Part shown: positions 12,276-23,940 of the stretch, one piece after another
How the letters are laid out: each line of letters begins with the position of its first letter
Numbering within the stretch: the stretch's first letter is position 1
Assembly: GCA_902729315.2 (NCBI GenBank)
Contig: LR746269.1
Coordinates: forward strand, 1,312,501-1,376,500
Direction: 5' to 3'
Origin: Spirodela intermedia
Lineage: Eukaryota > Streptophyta > Magnoliopsida > Alismatales > Araceae
Length of the DNA stretch: 64,000 bases
The notes under the pieces: generated by a model
The model's input: only the letters and a program-made list of their open reading frames with translations
Database searches by the model: none
Told to the model about the DNA's origin: nothing
Position numbers and translations under genes: made by a program

Positions 12276-15103
12276 ATGGGCGTTGTAAGTGTTTCTAGTT
12301 CGGCTTCAAGGTTTCCACTAGGCTCAAATTCAAAACTTTCAAGGAATTCGAACTGTCGCTCTCCAATAAGAAGACCTGTCTTTCTGGCTTTCAAAATAGA
12401 GAAAAGAAAGAATAAAGCATTCAGCACGCAGCAAGATCCAATAGCTTTAGGCATAGACACTGTAAAAGATCCAAACAGCTCTGTCAAAAGAGTCCACACA
12501 GATTCCAAAAGAGTAAAGGCAGTCTGCGTTGATGAGGCCTCTTCCACTGCAGAGTTGGATTATAATGAAGTTGCAGCCACACTTGAAAATTTATATAAGC
12601 TTAGTCCTGGTGAAATATCTCATGTAGAAAAGTCAGATCAAGCTGCACAGAAACGTGGTGGAAGAAGGAAGATAACCAAAGAACATGTAAGTAAGAAGGT
12701 GAAAGTGCCTGATGTCTTCCAGAATGATAAGAGGAAACTGAAGCGATTAAGTCTTCACGAGAGAATATCATTGACAAAGAAAAAGGGTGAAGCATCTGCT
12801 GTTGCGAAGCACAGTACAGAAGATGGCAAGAAAACTAGGGACACTGAGGGTAGACTTCTCAGGGACTACTCTGTGTCGACTGATTTAGTCAGCCTAGACT
12901 GGAAAAAAATGAAGATACCCGCAGTTCTCTCTTCTTCAGAACATACCTCTCTGTTTAAATTGCTGCAACCTGTGAAGGTGAGCTTGTTCCTCTGAATTCT
13001 CTAAATTCTGGAGTGAAATGATTCCTTTTAGGATACGATTATTTAAATTTGGACTTGTCACGTGTTTTCCTGAGATTTTGTATCGGATTTTCTAATTTTC
13101 CCACCATAAATCTGTTTGTTTACGCTAATATCCTGTGTGCTATATTTCAAGAGTACAACCGTAAGTTGCGTGTAGTTAGATATGAAATGTCCATAATCAT
13201 TCACCCTATTGTATTCTTTGAATTTTAAGATGATTATTTTTTAATCATAAAACATTTGTTTTTCATTATTCCGAATATTGATATTGCTTTTCATGTTAAT
13301 TTTTAGTATCAGTTGTGTCGCTTCTTGGTAATTTTACATGATTAAAGAAAATTATTTACTACATCCCGTTTGACTAATCGATGGTGCTAATACTAATTTT
13401 TCTTCTGGAAATTTAGGCTACACTTGCAGTTAAGGACACCCTGTGTGTGGACTTGGGTAGAGAACCTACAGACGGTGAATTGGCGAGCGCAATAAACATG
13501 AATGTTCAACAATTGAGAAGGCATCTAGAAGTTGGCCATGCTGCAAGAAATAAATTAATCAAGGTAATCATTTACAGTGAAGAATTTCAGGTTTGATTTT
13601 GTCCACGTCCGTTGATGACCGATACTGTGGCGTAGTTGAATGAAACACATGCCCCATTCCCACATGGGAAGATGAACCACAGATAGCAAAACATCACTCT
13701 TGCTCCTTTGATCAAAGTAGCCCTGAACGAATTGCTCTATATTAGAATATCAGCTCTGCCTACGGTGTGAGATTCAAACTTTATGAGCAAATGTTATAAT
13801 AAATAAAATTATCTAATTTCTGTAAAGTAGTAATGGATTTTGAATTTCCACGGGTGTTTAGAAGGTAGGAGGCTCGATTTAGTTGCTCTTGAGACATGAA
13901 TCTAACTTTACTAGGCTACTGTCTCGCACACTATGTTTATATTCAACGTGCTAAAGTTAAATATTCTTGTTCTGTTACTTGGGACCTTGGACCTAAAGCG
14001 TGAGACTCGATCGCTTTGTGCAGCATAATCTTCGTCTTGTTCTGTTTGCGATCAACAAGTATTATCATGAGATAGCCAACGGGCAGAAATTCCAAGACCT
14101 CTGCCAAGCTGGAGTCAAGGGCCTCATCACTGCCATCGATCGGTTCGAGCCAAAACGTGGTTTCCGTCTATCCACTTATGCTCTGTTCTGGATCCGTCAT
14201 GCCATCATCCGATCCATGACCATCTCCAGTTTTGCTCGTGTCCCTTTCGGCATTGAATCGGTATGATTCCCAATTTATTTATTTACTTGGTTTCACGTCC
14301 AAAATAAAAATTTTTGTGTCCATCTTTTGACTTAAAAAAATTATATGGTATTTTTACCGGAGTTAATGGGGCAGGTAAACCCCACAGGTCTGAAAGCTCA
14401 GAATCTTATTTCCTTCCTCTCTCTCTCTCTCTCTCTCTCTCGCTCTCTCGCTCTCTCTCTCTCTCTCTCTCATCCTCATCGATTCATGTGGAAGCCTGGT
14501 CTGAGCATATTCGGAAGCAAGCTTCTTGGGAGTTCAGACCCTGTTTCCAGGCTTTTCTTTGGGCTTAGCAACGTCAGGGCCCCACCCAATCCATTGACAA
14601 CTTCGCATATTTCTTTGTAATTTTTCTTTATTAAAATGCTATATTCTTGAAAAATGTGACAAACCAGATCCCTCTTTTGCATATTATACCGCCCATAAAT
14701 TCATCTGGTCGATACCCAAATTTTTTTGTGAATCAGATAGTCTGACCTAGAAGGAGCAGACACTTATCCATCTCGCCACTGCAGGTCAGGCAAGAGATCC
14801 AGAGGGCCAAGTTGGAGCTGACCTTCGAGCTGAAGAGGGAGCCAACAGAAGAGGAGATCGTTTCCAGGGTGGGGATATCTCCGGACAGATACAACGACGT
14901 CCTGAGGGCTTCGAAGCCCATCATCTCCCTCAACGCCAGGCACGCCACCACGCAGGAGGAGTTCATCAAGGGGGTCGCCGACATTGACAGCGTGGGCGAC
15001 AGGCGGAGACAGCCTGCGCTTCTACGGCTGGCCCTAGACGACGTGGTAATTCATCTTGATGAAACCCCTCCTCTTCGGCTTTAATTGACCCTGATCTCGA
15101 TTT

Positions 15104-15136
<33 letters not shown>

Positions 15137-15406
15137 GCTCGGTCGCTCGATTTTACATGTTTAGATGAAATTGATTTATTTTATTTTATTTTCCCAAATT
15201 GTCTGTAGCTTGATTCGCTGAAGCCTAAGGAGAGCCTGGTAATCCGCCAGAGATACGGCCTCGACGGCAAAGGTGACAGAACGCTGGGAGAGATAGCCGG
15301 GAACCTCAACATCTCGAGGGAGATGGTCCGAAAGCACGAGGTGAAGGCCCTGATGAAGCTCAAGCACCCAGCCCGCGTTGACTATCTCCGAAGGTACATC
15401 GTTTGA
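12276..15406 (+). CDS. SIG5: plastid RNA polymerase sigma factor SIG5
   Basis: Nuclear-encoded sigma-70 factor directing the plastid-encoded RNA polymerase to light- and stress-regulated promoters such as psbD. Exons 12276-12977, 13417-13563, 14024-14260, 14785-15045 and 15209-15406, all phase 0, giving 514 residues. The N-terminus ([18 protein letters not shown]) matches the SIG5 family start and works as a plastid/mitochondrial transit peptide; a basic linker follows. The SIG5 hallmark [14 protein letters not shown] lies just before region 2. Region 2 is [16 protein letters not shown] with [20 protein letters not shown] and [16 protein letters not shown]. Region 3 spans exon 4 ([14 protein letters not shown]). 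Region 4 ([32 protein letters not shown]) is complete, ending YLRRYIV. No lesions seen. CT microsatellites sit in introns 3 and 4. Confidence 0.97.
14419..14472 (+). repeat. (CT)n microsatellite in SIG5 intron 3
   Basis: CT repeats with two CTCG interruptions inside the third intron. A second CT tract lies in intron 4 at about 15107-15136. Confidence 0.95.
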
Positions 15407-16097
15407 CCAGCCGCCGCCGCCGCGGTTGACCCAGCCGGCCTCCCTCTTCCTCCCCTCTTATGTTTTGAGCTCTGTATCATAGCCCCCGTGATGATTTGAC
15501 ATAACAGCCGCATGTATATCCGCCTCATATTCTCCGTAACTCCTGTAAAGATACTATAGAAGGTGGGTGTCGTAGATCTCTCCTCCATCCAGCTTTAGAC
15601 TCCTGGCCTGTTTGACTCTGTACATTCATTCATTCATTCACCCGTCGCGCGGAGATTTATCTTATGGAGAAGGCTGGGCGTTCCAATCCTGAGTGTTCTT
15701 GCTATGTCCTGTGGGTGAGCCTTATATATATATATATATAATTATTATTTTTTTTTTTGGGGCCTGATATTTTACTAACTTATTACGTGGAGTCAAACCG
15801 CCAGCTGCTCGTGGGCTTCTACTGACCCAGCTGGGTCATAAAACTCGACCGTTAATCTTGGAATCTGTCAGTTTGGATAGGGCACGGACCAGAGGAACTG
15901 AAAAACGATCAGGATACCATGTCATTACAACGGTTATTGCATGGGACCCACCCCTCATAAAGGTATTTTATGATGAATATATAAAGTATAAGTATTATTA
16001 AGTAGTTCATAAATGTGAGGTAATATTAAAAAAAGATAACGAACGGAATACCATTAACGGGGGGAAAAGGATACTGTACTCGGATATCGGGTGTCGT
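15407..16097. other. SIG5 3' region and intergenic spacer
   Basis: Holds the SIG5 3'UTR and spacer before the convergent membrane-protein gene. A (TA)n run lies near 15724-15740, followed by AT-rich sequence at 15960-16050. I see no gene. Confidence 0.6.
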
Positions 16098-17144
16098 TCA
16101 TGATCGACCGACGAGGACGTCCTTGTAGGGTGTAGAGGGAGGTGGCGGCGGCGCCGCCTCCTCTCCTCGCTGCCGGCGGGCTTCTTCCAAGATGAGGGGA
16201 ACTTGACCTTCCCTCTCAGTGATCAGCCTCTCTTGGGCTCCACCGCGGAGTTTCTCCAGCCTGATCCCGTCCATCTGCTGCATCTTGAACACCTTCACCA
16301 CGTTGAACAGCCCTCCGAGGAGGAAGAACAGGCTCCCGCTGAGGCTCAGCCAGGCCCAGCTCTCGCCCTGCAATGGAACAGATCGGTTCAAGCCTCATCT
16401 TCCTCCTCCGACATCAAGAACAGGCGATCGGAAGGGACGGATCGGGATGGGGAAGAGCTTCGCGACGGGAATTGGAGATACCGTGATTTCTCGGCTGTTG
16501 AAGACTCCTCCCACCAGGAACAGGAGGCTGCCCATGAGGAAAGGGATCTGGACGAACTTCTGCAGGATCTGAACGTGGCCGTCAGCCCTCTCGTAAACTT
16601 GACAGAGGTTGTGGATGGATCCAAGCAACCACAGCGCCGGCCCCGCCACCAGCGTGTTCACCGCCTGCTTCTCCATTCTCTGGCTGTAGCCTCTCTCCCT
16701 CTGCGATGCCGCCAGAGCATGAAGCAGATCAGCCCTCTGTGGCGGACGAATCGAGAAAGAAATGCGAGCGGAGATTTTTCTACTTGCCTGAATGAACAGG
16801 AGGAGGATGCCAACGAAGGTGACGGCGGATCCGAGCATCTGCAACAAGGGGACGGCGACCTCCACCAGCGCCAGTTGGGAATCGAGCAACAGGAGGGAGA
16901 GCAGGTAGTCGATGCCGGCCAAGTGAGCGACGAGGTCGTGCCCGTTCACCGCCGCGACGATCGCTAGGCCGATGAGGAGAACCACGAGGCCGGATCTCGC
17001 ATCTGAGGAGAGCTGCGACGCGAAGCCGCCGGTGAGGAGGATTGCGGCGAAGACGTAGAGGCCGGCGTTGATGTACTCCCACCGGTTTCGGACCAGCCTC
17101 GTCCCGTACATCCTGCTCTCGCGCGTCGTTGCCAGCTTCACCAT
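16098..17144 (-). CDS. conserved plant polytopic membrane protein, function unknown
   Basis: Exons in transcription order: 17144-16788, 16700-16482 and 16367-16098, all phase 0, giving 281 residues. I recognise it as a conserved plant family without an assigned function; this comes from memory of the family, not a search. At least five hydrophobic segments are visible: INAGLYVFAAILL, LVVLLIGLAIVAAV, LLQMLGSAVTFVGILLLF, FLMGSLLFLVGGVF and LSLSGSLFFLLGGLF. Conserved hydrophilic blocks include RNRWEYINAG, HDLVAHLAGIDY, GSIHNLCQVYERADGHVQIL and KMQQMDGIRLEKLRGGAQE; the C-terminus is cytoplasm-like and proline-rich. Intron 1 has a CAG|GCAAGT donor, a classic GC-AG intron of 87 bases; being a multiple of three without stops, its retention would add 29 residues. 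It diverges from the CHID1-type gene across a 410-base shared promoter. Confidence 0.85.
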
Positions 17145-17554
17145 CTCTCGAAGACCTGAGGAAGAAAACGGAAGATCTCCTGGATTCTAACCAGCGATTT
17201 GCTCGGGAAGAGAGGAGGGACGACCGGGATTAGGGTTCCGGCGAGTGTGGGGATGGTGGCCTGAGGAGGGGAGAGGGCGGCGAGAAGCGGTTCGAATCGA
17301 CACGTGGCACCATGCATGCGTGTCCACGCGACGGACAGCCGTTTTGGTATTATGTCAAAATACTGACTGAAGGAAAGGTGATGATGAACGGTCCGTATCA
17401 ACCGACGGCTGATTTGATTTAGAAGGGGAAGGGAAGATGCGAGCGGGCCGAGCCGAGAAGTATGGGCTTACTTTGGGCCTGGAAAAGGCTCGGCCCGTTG
17501 AGACCCATACAGTTGGTGACTAACTCTATCTCACTCTCTCTCTCTCCTCCGCCA
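17145..17554. promoter_or_regulatory. shared bidirectional promoter region
   Basis: Only 410 bases separate the start codons of the leftward membrane-protein gene and the rightward CHID1-type gene, so both promoters and leaders lie here. No clear TATA box is seen on either strand, in keeping with TATA-less housekeeping promoters. A CT-rich stretch at about 17531-17549 lies just before the rightward ATG, and ACACGTGG, a G-box core, lies near 17300. Confidence 0.6.
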
Positions 17555-20500
17555 ATGGCGACGAGGAAGCGGGGGCGCCGGATCTCCGGCGCTGCGGAGA
17601 TCAGTAGGAGGAATGATCCCGCCGGACGGATGCCTCGGCCGGGGAGCGGCAGCACCTCCTCTGGCCGCCTCCGTATTTTCTCTCTTCTCGCTCTTATCCT
17701 CCTCGCCCTTCTTCTCCTATACTTCAAAGCTTACGGCGGCAGAAAGTACGGCACGGTCTCCGAAGACGGCTCGATCCTTTCCGTTTACGATAGAGGACTG
17801 GTCAAACGTGAAATTACATACCGTGAAGTTCTCGCTGTAAGTAGGGAAATGGATTTTTCTCTCTTACGTCCTGATTTTGGTCGTCAAAGGAGTATGTTGA
17901 TATGTCTGTATTTTTAATATTATTTTCTGTCTTTTTACTTCTTTTAATTCTCTTCCAAGAAATCCAGGAAAATTCAAGGACCTCAGAGAATACATCTGTC
18001 CGTCATTTCCTAAATCCCGTTCTCGCGTATGTGACGCCGTGGTACGCACTGCAAATTCTTGTCGGACGGAATTTACACCTGATAAGGCTGAAATGTTTAT
18101 TTGTTGACTAACCCTGTTGGTTTTGTTCGGAGTAGAAACTTTCAGAACGACAATCTCTGGTAGCATAAATATATTCAAATTAATGCTGCAGGAATTCACT
18201 GGGATATGAATTGGCAGAGAAGTTTTGTTTTAAGCTGACTCACGTATCACCAGTCTGGTACGATTTGAAGAGGTAACTCCCAAAAAATGCAGTGTATAGC
18301 GGGATGCAACTATTTTCTCGCTTTCTGCTGGTCTCTTTCCCCACTGATGATATTTTTTTTTGTCTGCTTCTAGTGAGAGAAACAATTTTTTTCTCGAGGG
18401 CCGGCATAATTCTGATTCACAGTGGATTTCTAGGATTAAAACTAATCGAAACCTAGTGGTATGCTCGTCAATTCACGCCTCTCTTAAATAACTAGTTTTA
18501 ATCATGTGCGTGGCAATTTTTTTTAGAATTCTGGCGACGTTCTTGTTGATTTTGATTTTAAAATGCCTTCAATCTTATTTTCAAGAACTATGCTTCCAAA
18601 AATCTCTTCATAGAGTGTATTTCTTTGTTGACGCTCTGACGTATACCTCATTTTTTTTTAGGTACTTCCTAGATTTGTCCTCGAGGTGTTACCCTCTGAG
18701 ATGCTAAAAAGGAAGAAACAAAGGGACAAGGTCATTGATATTATTGTATCAGAATGCAAGTACAGTTTTATGTTAAAGTGAAACATTTTTCTGATTCCAT
18801 TCTGTTTCCTTCAAGCGTCTTTTGGATTCTTATGGCTGTTTTGATGTTGCTTTCCATTGAACAGGGAAATGGGATATGATGGTGTTGTACTAGAATCCTG
18901 GTCAAGATGGGCTATGCACGGTGTACTACATGACGTAGACATGCGCAGGAGGGTTAGTGGAATATTATCATTTTGTAATACATTATCAGCATAAAGACAT
19001 CTCTTCAGTTATTTCTGCGCTGATTTTTTCATTCTTCTGACGACAACCGTAGTGATTCTGATCGATTTCTTTGATTTTCCTTTTTATGATTTACGAAAGG
19101 CTATGCTATTCACATTCGACCAATGATATGCATAATATGTTCCTTTTCTGTCTGTTTTAATATCCGGTCTTTTTACCTATATTATGCCTCATGTTTAGTA
19201 CCTAGACTTCATTGGGGACCATTTTAGTGGCTGGATTAAGTTGCAGTTTGAAGTATGTGATAGAAATCGGCTTCATTTTAGTTCTTTTTATATATTTTAA
19301 GGCTTTTTTCATATATCCGGAAATAATTTCAAGGGAAGAAGAATACGACATTTATGCCAGAGGTTGATTTTAATCAGCGCCTTAGTCAGCTGAATGGATC
19401 TAGATATTAGGCTCTACATTCTGGAGGTTTGGATATGGCTGGATTTCAAATTCATTGTCAGTACTATTAAAAATTTGCTTGGGGAATTTAAAAATGAAGG
19501 AATCGCAACTCCAAAAGAAACCTTTTGAAGAACAGGTTTGTTATGTTGCTTCTTTCGCCTTTAAAGGAACTGATAATGAGCCAGAATGTCCATCGAAGCA
19601 GGATTTATTTAATGCAAAAGAGACCAAAAGCTGTCCATGGATCTCCTTGTCCTGTGACGATACTGTCATTCTCCGAGTGCTTGTGAGCTCTTCTGAAAAA
19701 AGAACGAAAGTCCTTCCCTTTGTACGTGCAGACCACTAATTTTGATCCAAAGTTGACTTAAAATGCGATATTTTAATAATTAATAGTATGATAATAGAAT
19801 AATTTGCAAGTTTAACACATGTAAAGTTGGATTAATTCCCCTAATTTGCAAGAGTTTATTTCCTCTATGGGTAGAGGTTCCACTCAAGTTCTTACAGAGT
19901 ATTGGGAGAATATTCATGATAGAAGTTACCTAACATAAAGGGACGTAATAATTTCCTAAATTCAAGGGTTCTCACTCGAATCTGTATATTTCGCTCTTGC
20001 AACTAGTGTTTTCACTCTTTCTGCTTGATTTGGTCACTGCTTTCACAACGTGACATCACATCACAGTTCTAGTTGAGTCTATGGATGTAGCTTATGGAAG
20101 GGAGAAATTTGTCTGACCTTGTTTGCTCCATGACCCTATATTTAGGCATTGGAGTTCGTCAAGGAGCTGGCTACTACTCTGCACTCTGTGAACTCGTCTG
20201 CAAGCCCCCGAGGGCACTTGGAGCTAGTCTTCGTCATCCCACCTCCGCGCTCACAGCATCTCAAAGAACATGACTTTGGACGCGATGATCTTCGGCGTCT
20301 CCTGGACATCGTGGACGGCTTCTCACTGATGACGTACGATTTTTCAGGTCCTCATAGCCCCGGACCCAACGCTCCCTTGCTATGGATCAGGTCAACCCTC
20401 GAGCTGCTTCTCGGTGACGACGGTGGTGCTCGAGAAAATGCTTACAAGATCTTCGTAGGCATAAATTTCTATGGGAATGATTTCCTCCTGACAGAAGGTG

Positions 20501-21000
20501 CGCGTCTCAACAAACCCGTCGTTCTTCTGTGCCTTTGATTCAGAAAATCATCGACAAGAAACTATCATCGTGTTTACTTTCCTGCCTCTACCCTGCTAGA
20601 GCTGGAGTTTTATTTCTCTTTGATCTTCAGATGAAACCCTAAAAAAAAGTTATGGGTCCACCCCTATCTGGGCCTGCTTCGCCTCTCTCTCTCTCTCTCG
20701 TTCAAACTCCATGGTTTCTGTCCTCAAAGCTTCCCCCTCCTCCTTGAAGGTCCGGGTGGTGAGGCCATCACTGGGAGGGACTACCTGTCTCTACTCCGGA
20801 AGCACAGGCCGGCGCTGCAGTGGGAGGCCGAGAGCTCGGAACATTTCTTCCTCTACTCCCACGACAAGGTCAGACGCGCCGTTTTCTACCCCTCCTTGTT
20901 GTCGATCTCCCTGCGCCTGGGCGAAGCCCGCTCTCGGGGAGCCGCCCTCTCCATCTGGGAGATCGGCCAAGGTCTGGATTACTTCTTCGATCTTCTATGA
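17555..21000 (+). CDS. CHID1-type chitinase-domain (GH18-fold) membrane-anchored protein
   Basis: Plant homologue of chitinase domain-containing protein 1, a GH18-fold protein probably binding glycans rather than cleaving chitin. Exons 17555-17836, 17968-18041, 18192-18272, 18374-18458, 18662-18759, 18865-18952, 20146-20497 and 20750-21000; phases agree at every join, giving 436 residues. A basic, disordered start is followed by one membrane segment (IFSLLALILLALLLLYF, about residues 46-62), so a type II secretory-pathway protein is likely. Family blocks in order: RGLVKREITYREVLA, NPVLAYVTPWNSLGYELA, FTHVSPVWYDLK-like, EGRHNSDSQW, GYDGVVLESWSRWA, VDGFSLMTYDFSGP, INFYGNDF, GGEAITGRDYLSLL and the C-terminal SIWEIGQGLDYFFDLL. 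The canonical GH18 catalytic DxxDxDxE is replaced by GYDGVVLESW, as is usual in this family. Intron 6 (1193 bases) is the longest and contains no second gene I trust. Confidence 0.92.
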
Positions 21001-21204
21001 TCACTCCCTTTTTCCTACCAGATTCCTCGTTTGTAGTTGTTTAGAAATCATGCACAATGCTCCATTGTCTGTCATTTCAATAAAGTTAAAGCTTGATATG
21101 TTACACGAGGAAGAAGGAAGGCCGTTCTCTAGCATTGAAGGGCCGCCGCATCGAGTAACGATATATGTTTACAGAGGTGGGGGGTATGCTCGGCGAGGGC
21201 AGCT

Positions 21205-21536
21205 TCAGGCGAACCCATGTGTGTGCTTCATCAGCCAAAATCTCTCAATCTCCTCCGCCGTCCGGCCAGGGGTTCGTCCCGCTATCAGGTTCCACCTGGA
21301 AGGATGAAGAGGAGGGTGGTCCTCAATATGGGGCTCTCTCTTTCTCTCTCTAAGATGAGCAGTGAGACTCGGGATTTGACTGGGTTCAGCGGGACTACAA
21401 AGAAGTTACCTGTCGCCGACGAGCCTGTACATACGGTAGATGAGGTCTTCTTCTTGGTCCGTCATGTCGATGGCCTCCCACCTGGCGCTGCTGACCTCTG
21501 TTTTTTGGGGGAAGAAGAACCCCAGGGAGAGTTGAG

Positions 21537-21593
<57 letters not shown>

Positions 21594-21671
21594 AAGAGAG
21601 ATTTGTGGGTCACCTTCGGACTCGCACTTGGTGGCCTTAGGCTTCTTGCGCCAGCGTCTATTGCCGTCCAT
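21205..21671 (-). CDS. R3-MYB repressor of the CAPRICE/TRIPTYCHON/ETC family
   Basis: Exons in transcription order: 21671-21614, 21497-21410 and 21295-21205, joined in phases 1 and 2 with GT-AG introns, giving 78 residues. Exon 1 encodes MDGNRRWRKKPKATKCESE, closely like the CPC/ETC start. Exons 2 and 3 encode one R3 MYB repeat: WEAIDMTDQEEDLIYRMYRL, VGDR|WNLIAGRTPGRTAEEIE and RFWLMKH. The bHLH-binding signature [DE]Lx2[RK]x3Lx6Lx3R is intact (DLIYRMYRLVGDRWNLIAGR). There is no R2 repeat and no activation domain. Such proteins move between epidermal cells and compete with R2R3-MYBs for GL3/EGL3-type bHLHs, limiting trichome or promoting root-hair fate. Length and exon pattern are normal for the family. 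Intron 1 holds a (GA)n microsatellite. The gene converges on the CHID1-type gene with 204 bases between stop codons. Its exons are too short to show as a long open frame. Confidence 0.93.
21540..21592 (+). repeat. (AG)n microsatellite in R3-MYB intron 1
   Basis: A GA tract of about 52 bases lying on the opposite strand's first intron (21498-21613), of which it forms nearly half. Confidence 0.95.
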
Positions 21672-23359
21672 TCAGCTCCTCAGCAGTCCACCACGGCCGA
21701 GCTGGAAGGAAGAAAGGCAACTCGCGAACAGAGCTCCAGGCTTAGACCCTGAAGAATACTCTCTTTGTCTCTATCTATCTACTCTATCTATCTGCAGCTA
21801 TTGGTCCTTCTGTAGAGGACTAAGAACACGGTATAAATAAGGGAAACAGTACGGTTGTGGACAGAGAGGATATGCCGACCACCAAGAAATTTGGTGAGGA
21901 AGACAACAATAGCGGACGACTTGACGAGTAGTTGCCGCCGGCGAGTCCGCAGAAAGCGGCCGCCCCAACCGCTCCTACTTTCAAGCGTGTTGTAGCCTTC
22001 AAATGGGCGGGTCTCTCTCTCTCTCTCTCTCCATCTTAATAAAGTTTATTTGGTTTTATCTATAACTAAATTATTAGGTTTAAAAATGTATTTTATTTCC
22101 AGCTATCGGAAGGAACTGTAGGAGCGCATTCGCCGAAACGTGGCTTGCGGCGCAGAGAGTACTATCCGATTAGTGGGGCCCGCAAACGAATGTCCCGCAT
22201 CGACATTATTGGCATGGGGACCGATGTGACGTAAGCTTCGTGGGCGAATAAGAACGCGACCCCATTTCCTTGAAAACCATTTTCGGATAAAAAGAGTACA
22301 TTGAAGTGTTTATATTGAATATTCTTATCACACCCAAAATAGTGATTACTATTACTCAGGGGTCCAAGTTAGACCAACCATGCTAGGAAAAACCCAAGCA
22401 AGGTAATTGGGCAGGCCCAATATGGAATTAATGACCTCGAAGTTGCTCCGGCCCAATTATTGACAGGTCCCAAGGAGATCTAGGAGCATCGTTTTCCTTG
22501 CACATGCTCTCTCTCTCTCTCTCTCTCTCTCTAAACCCCAAAATTATAAATTTCATTTCAAAAATTATAATTATTTTTTAAAAAAATAATTGAAATGGGG
22601 TTAATCTTATATAAGCAGAAATGTGTAGCCCGCCGCAGAAAACTATGTCAGAGGGAGGATGGTGGAATGTCAGAGGAGGTGGGCCACCGGTTCAGGAAAT
22701 GGCCCAATAACGGAAGCGGCCCACATATCCCGAAACCTGTGCCAGCCGGACCCCGGCAGCCCACCACGTGGGCAGGCCTGCAACTGCGGTCAGACGGGCG
22801 AAGAGAATCTTGACAGTTAAATGATGACAGGCCTACGTGGGCAGGCCTGTCTACGTGTCCTCTTCTCTTCGTTCCCCCCCAGAGTTCAAGTTTGTCCACG
22901 TCAACCGAAGTCATGCCAGCTCCGCTTGAATCCTATGGATGACTTAAAGCTGTCGGTCCATCCTTCGTAATTTTCTGATGACGTGGCTTTTGGGCTCGGG
23001 CAGGGATGGGCATGCAGTCTTTCGGCCCGGCCCGAACGTTCTAGATAGATATACGTATATAAGTGGATATTTTATCCATAATTGGCTGGGCGGAGGGGGA
23101 CCCACACTGTACGTCGGATTCAGACTGTACTGTTTCTTGTTTTGATCGTCTGAAAGCCGCCGGTCTCAGCTTCACTATTGGTGATGATTTGTACCACGAC
23201 CGGCCGCGGTCGCTCCTCTGGATCCATGACCTTCCCGGGGGAAGAGGGGGGCGCACATCGCCATTGGTTTGACTTCTCTCACTCTACGTGGACCTCTCAA
23301 GGCTGGTCAGTCACGGCTACTTGCTCTGACGTCATAATGGTGGCTGCAGAAATGTCGGC

Positions 23360-23392
<33 letters not shown>

Positions 23393-23830
23393 GCTCTAGC
23401 TTGTTCATATTTCCTCATGTACTAGAGATAATTGGCTTAAACGGGAGTTTGACGGTGTCTTGTGTGCGCCACATGTACATGTACTGGGTCAACTTGGCTG
23501 TTCTTCGGAGTGATGCCACCGAGAGAGGGCTCGGCCTATATAATTGAAAAAGATGGGGTTGGTAGGGGTATGTGTTCGCAGGTTATTGGTGCGTGCCCCC
23601 CGGCGAGGGAGCAGCCCACGCATGAAACGACTCAACATGTGAAGGTGGAGGCTTCTATGTCCCCTCTAGTGGGTGCTGCATGACCGGCGCCTACCACTAC
23701 GCGTCTGATGTCCTTTCGAAACCAAGCTTAAGAAACAAGAAGAGAGAGAGAGAGTAGGTGAGGGACGTAAGAGAAGGCACTGAGCACATGTTGAATTCAT
23801 GTGAACGATGCCACTGCCCCCTCTGGGCTG
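21672..23830. other. intergenic, no gene supported
   Basis: Upstream of the R3-MYB gene and before the I9 inhibitor. CT tracts lie at about 22013-22031, 22507-22532 and 23360-23393. ACGTGG/CCACGT-type elements occur near 22765, 22835 and 22890. Several short open frames (for example on the minus strand at 21820-22002) match nothing I recognise. Confidence 0.6.
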
Positions 23831-23838
23831 TATAAATA
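23831..23838 (+). promoter_or_regulatory. TATA box of the I9 inhibitor gene
   Basis: TATAAATA lies 110 bases before the ATG at 23941, so transcription should begin near 23860-23865 with a leader of about 75-80 bases. Confidence 0.7.
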
Positions 23839-23940
23839 GCGGCGAAAGGCGGGCTCAATTCTCCGTTCCATTTCTCACTTTGCGCCGGAAACTGTCGCTC
23901 TGAGAGAATAGGAGGAGAGGGCAGCGTGTGGCAAGAGGCA

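Noticed and set aside
15700-16090. AT-rich stretch considered as a small transposon
   Set aside because: No terminal inverted repeats or target-site duplication were visible.
16203-16967. 254-codon open frame on the plus strand
   Set aside because: Antisense shadow of the membrane-protein gene, crossing its introns.
17270-17345. GGTTCGAATCG near 17286, resembling a tRNA T-arm
   Set aside because: No acceptor stem, D-arm or anticodon arm could be fitted around it.
19494-19739. Open frame inside intron 6 of the CHID1-type gene
   Set aside because: No recognisable motif, and it lacks splice or promoter support. Intron sequence of this length often holds such frames.
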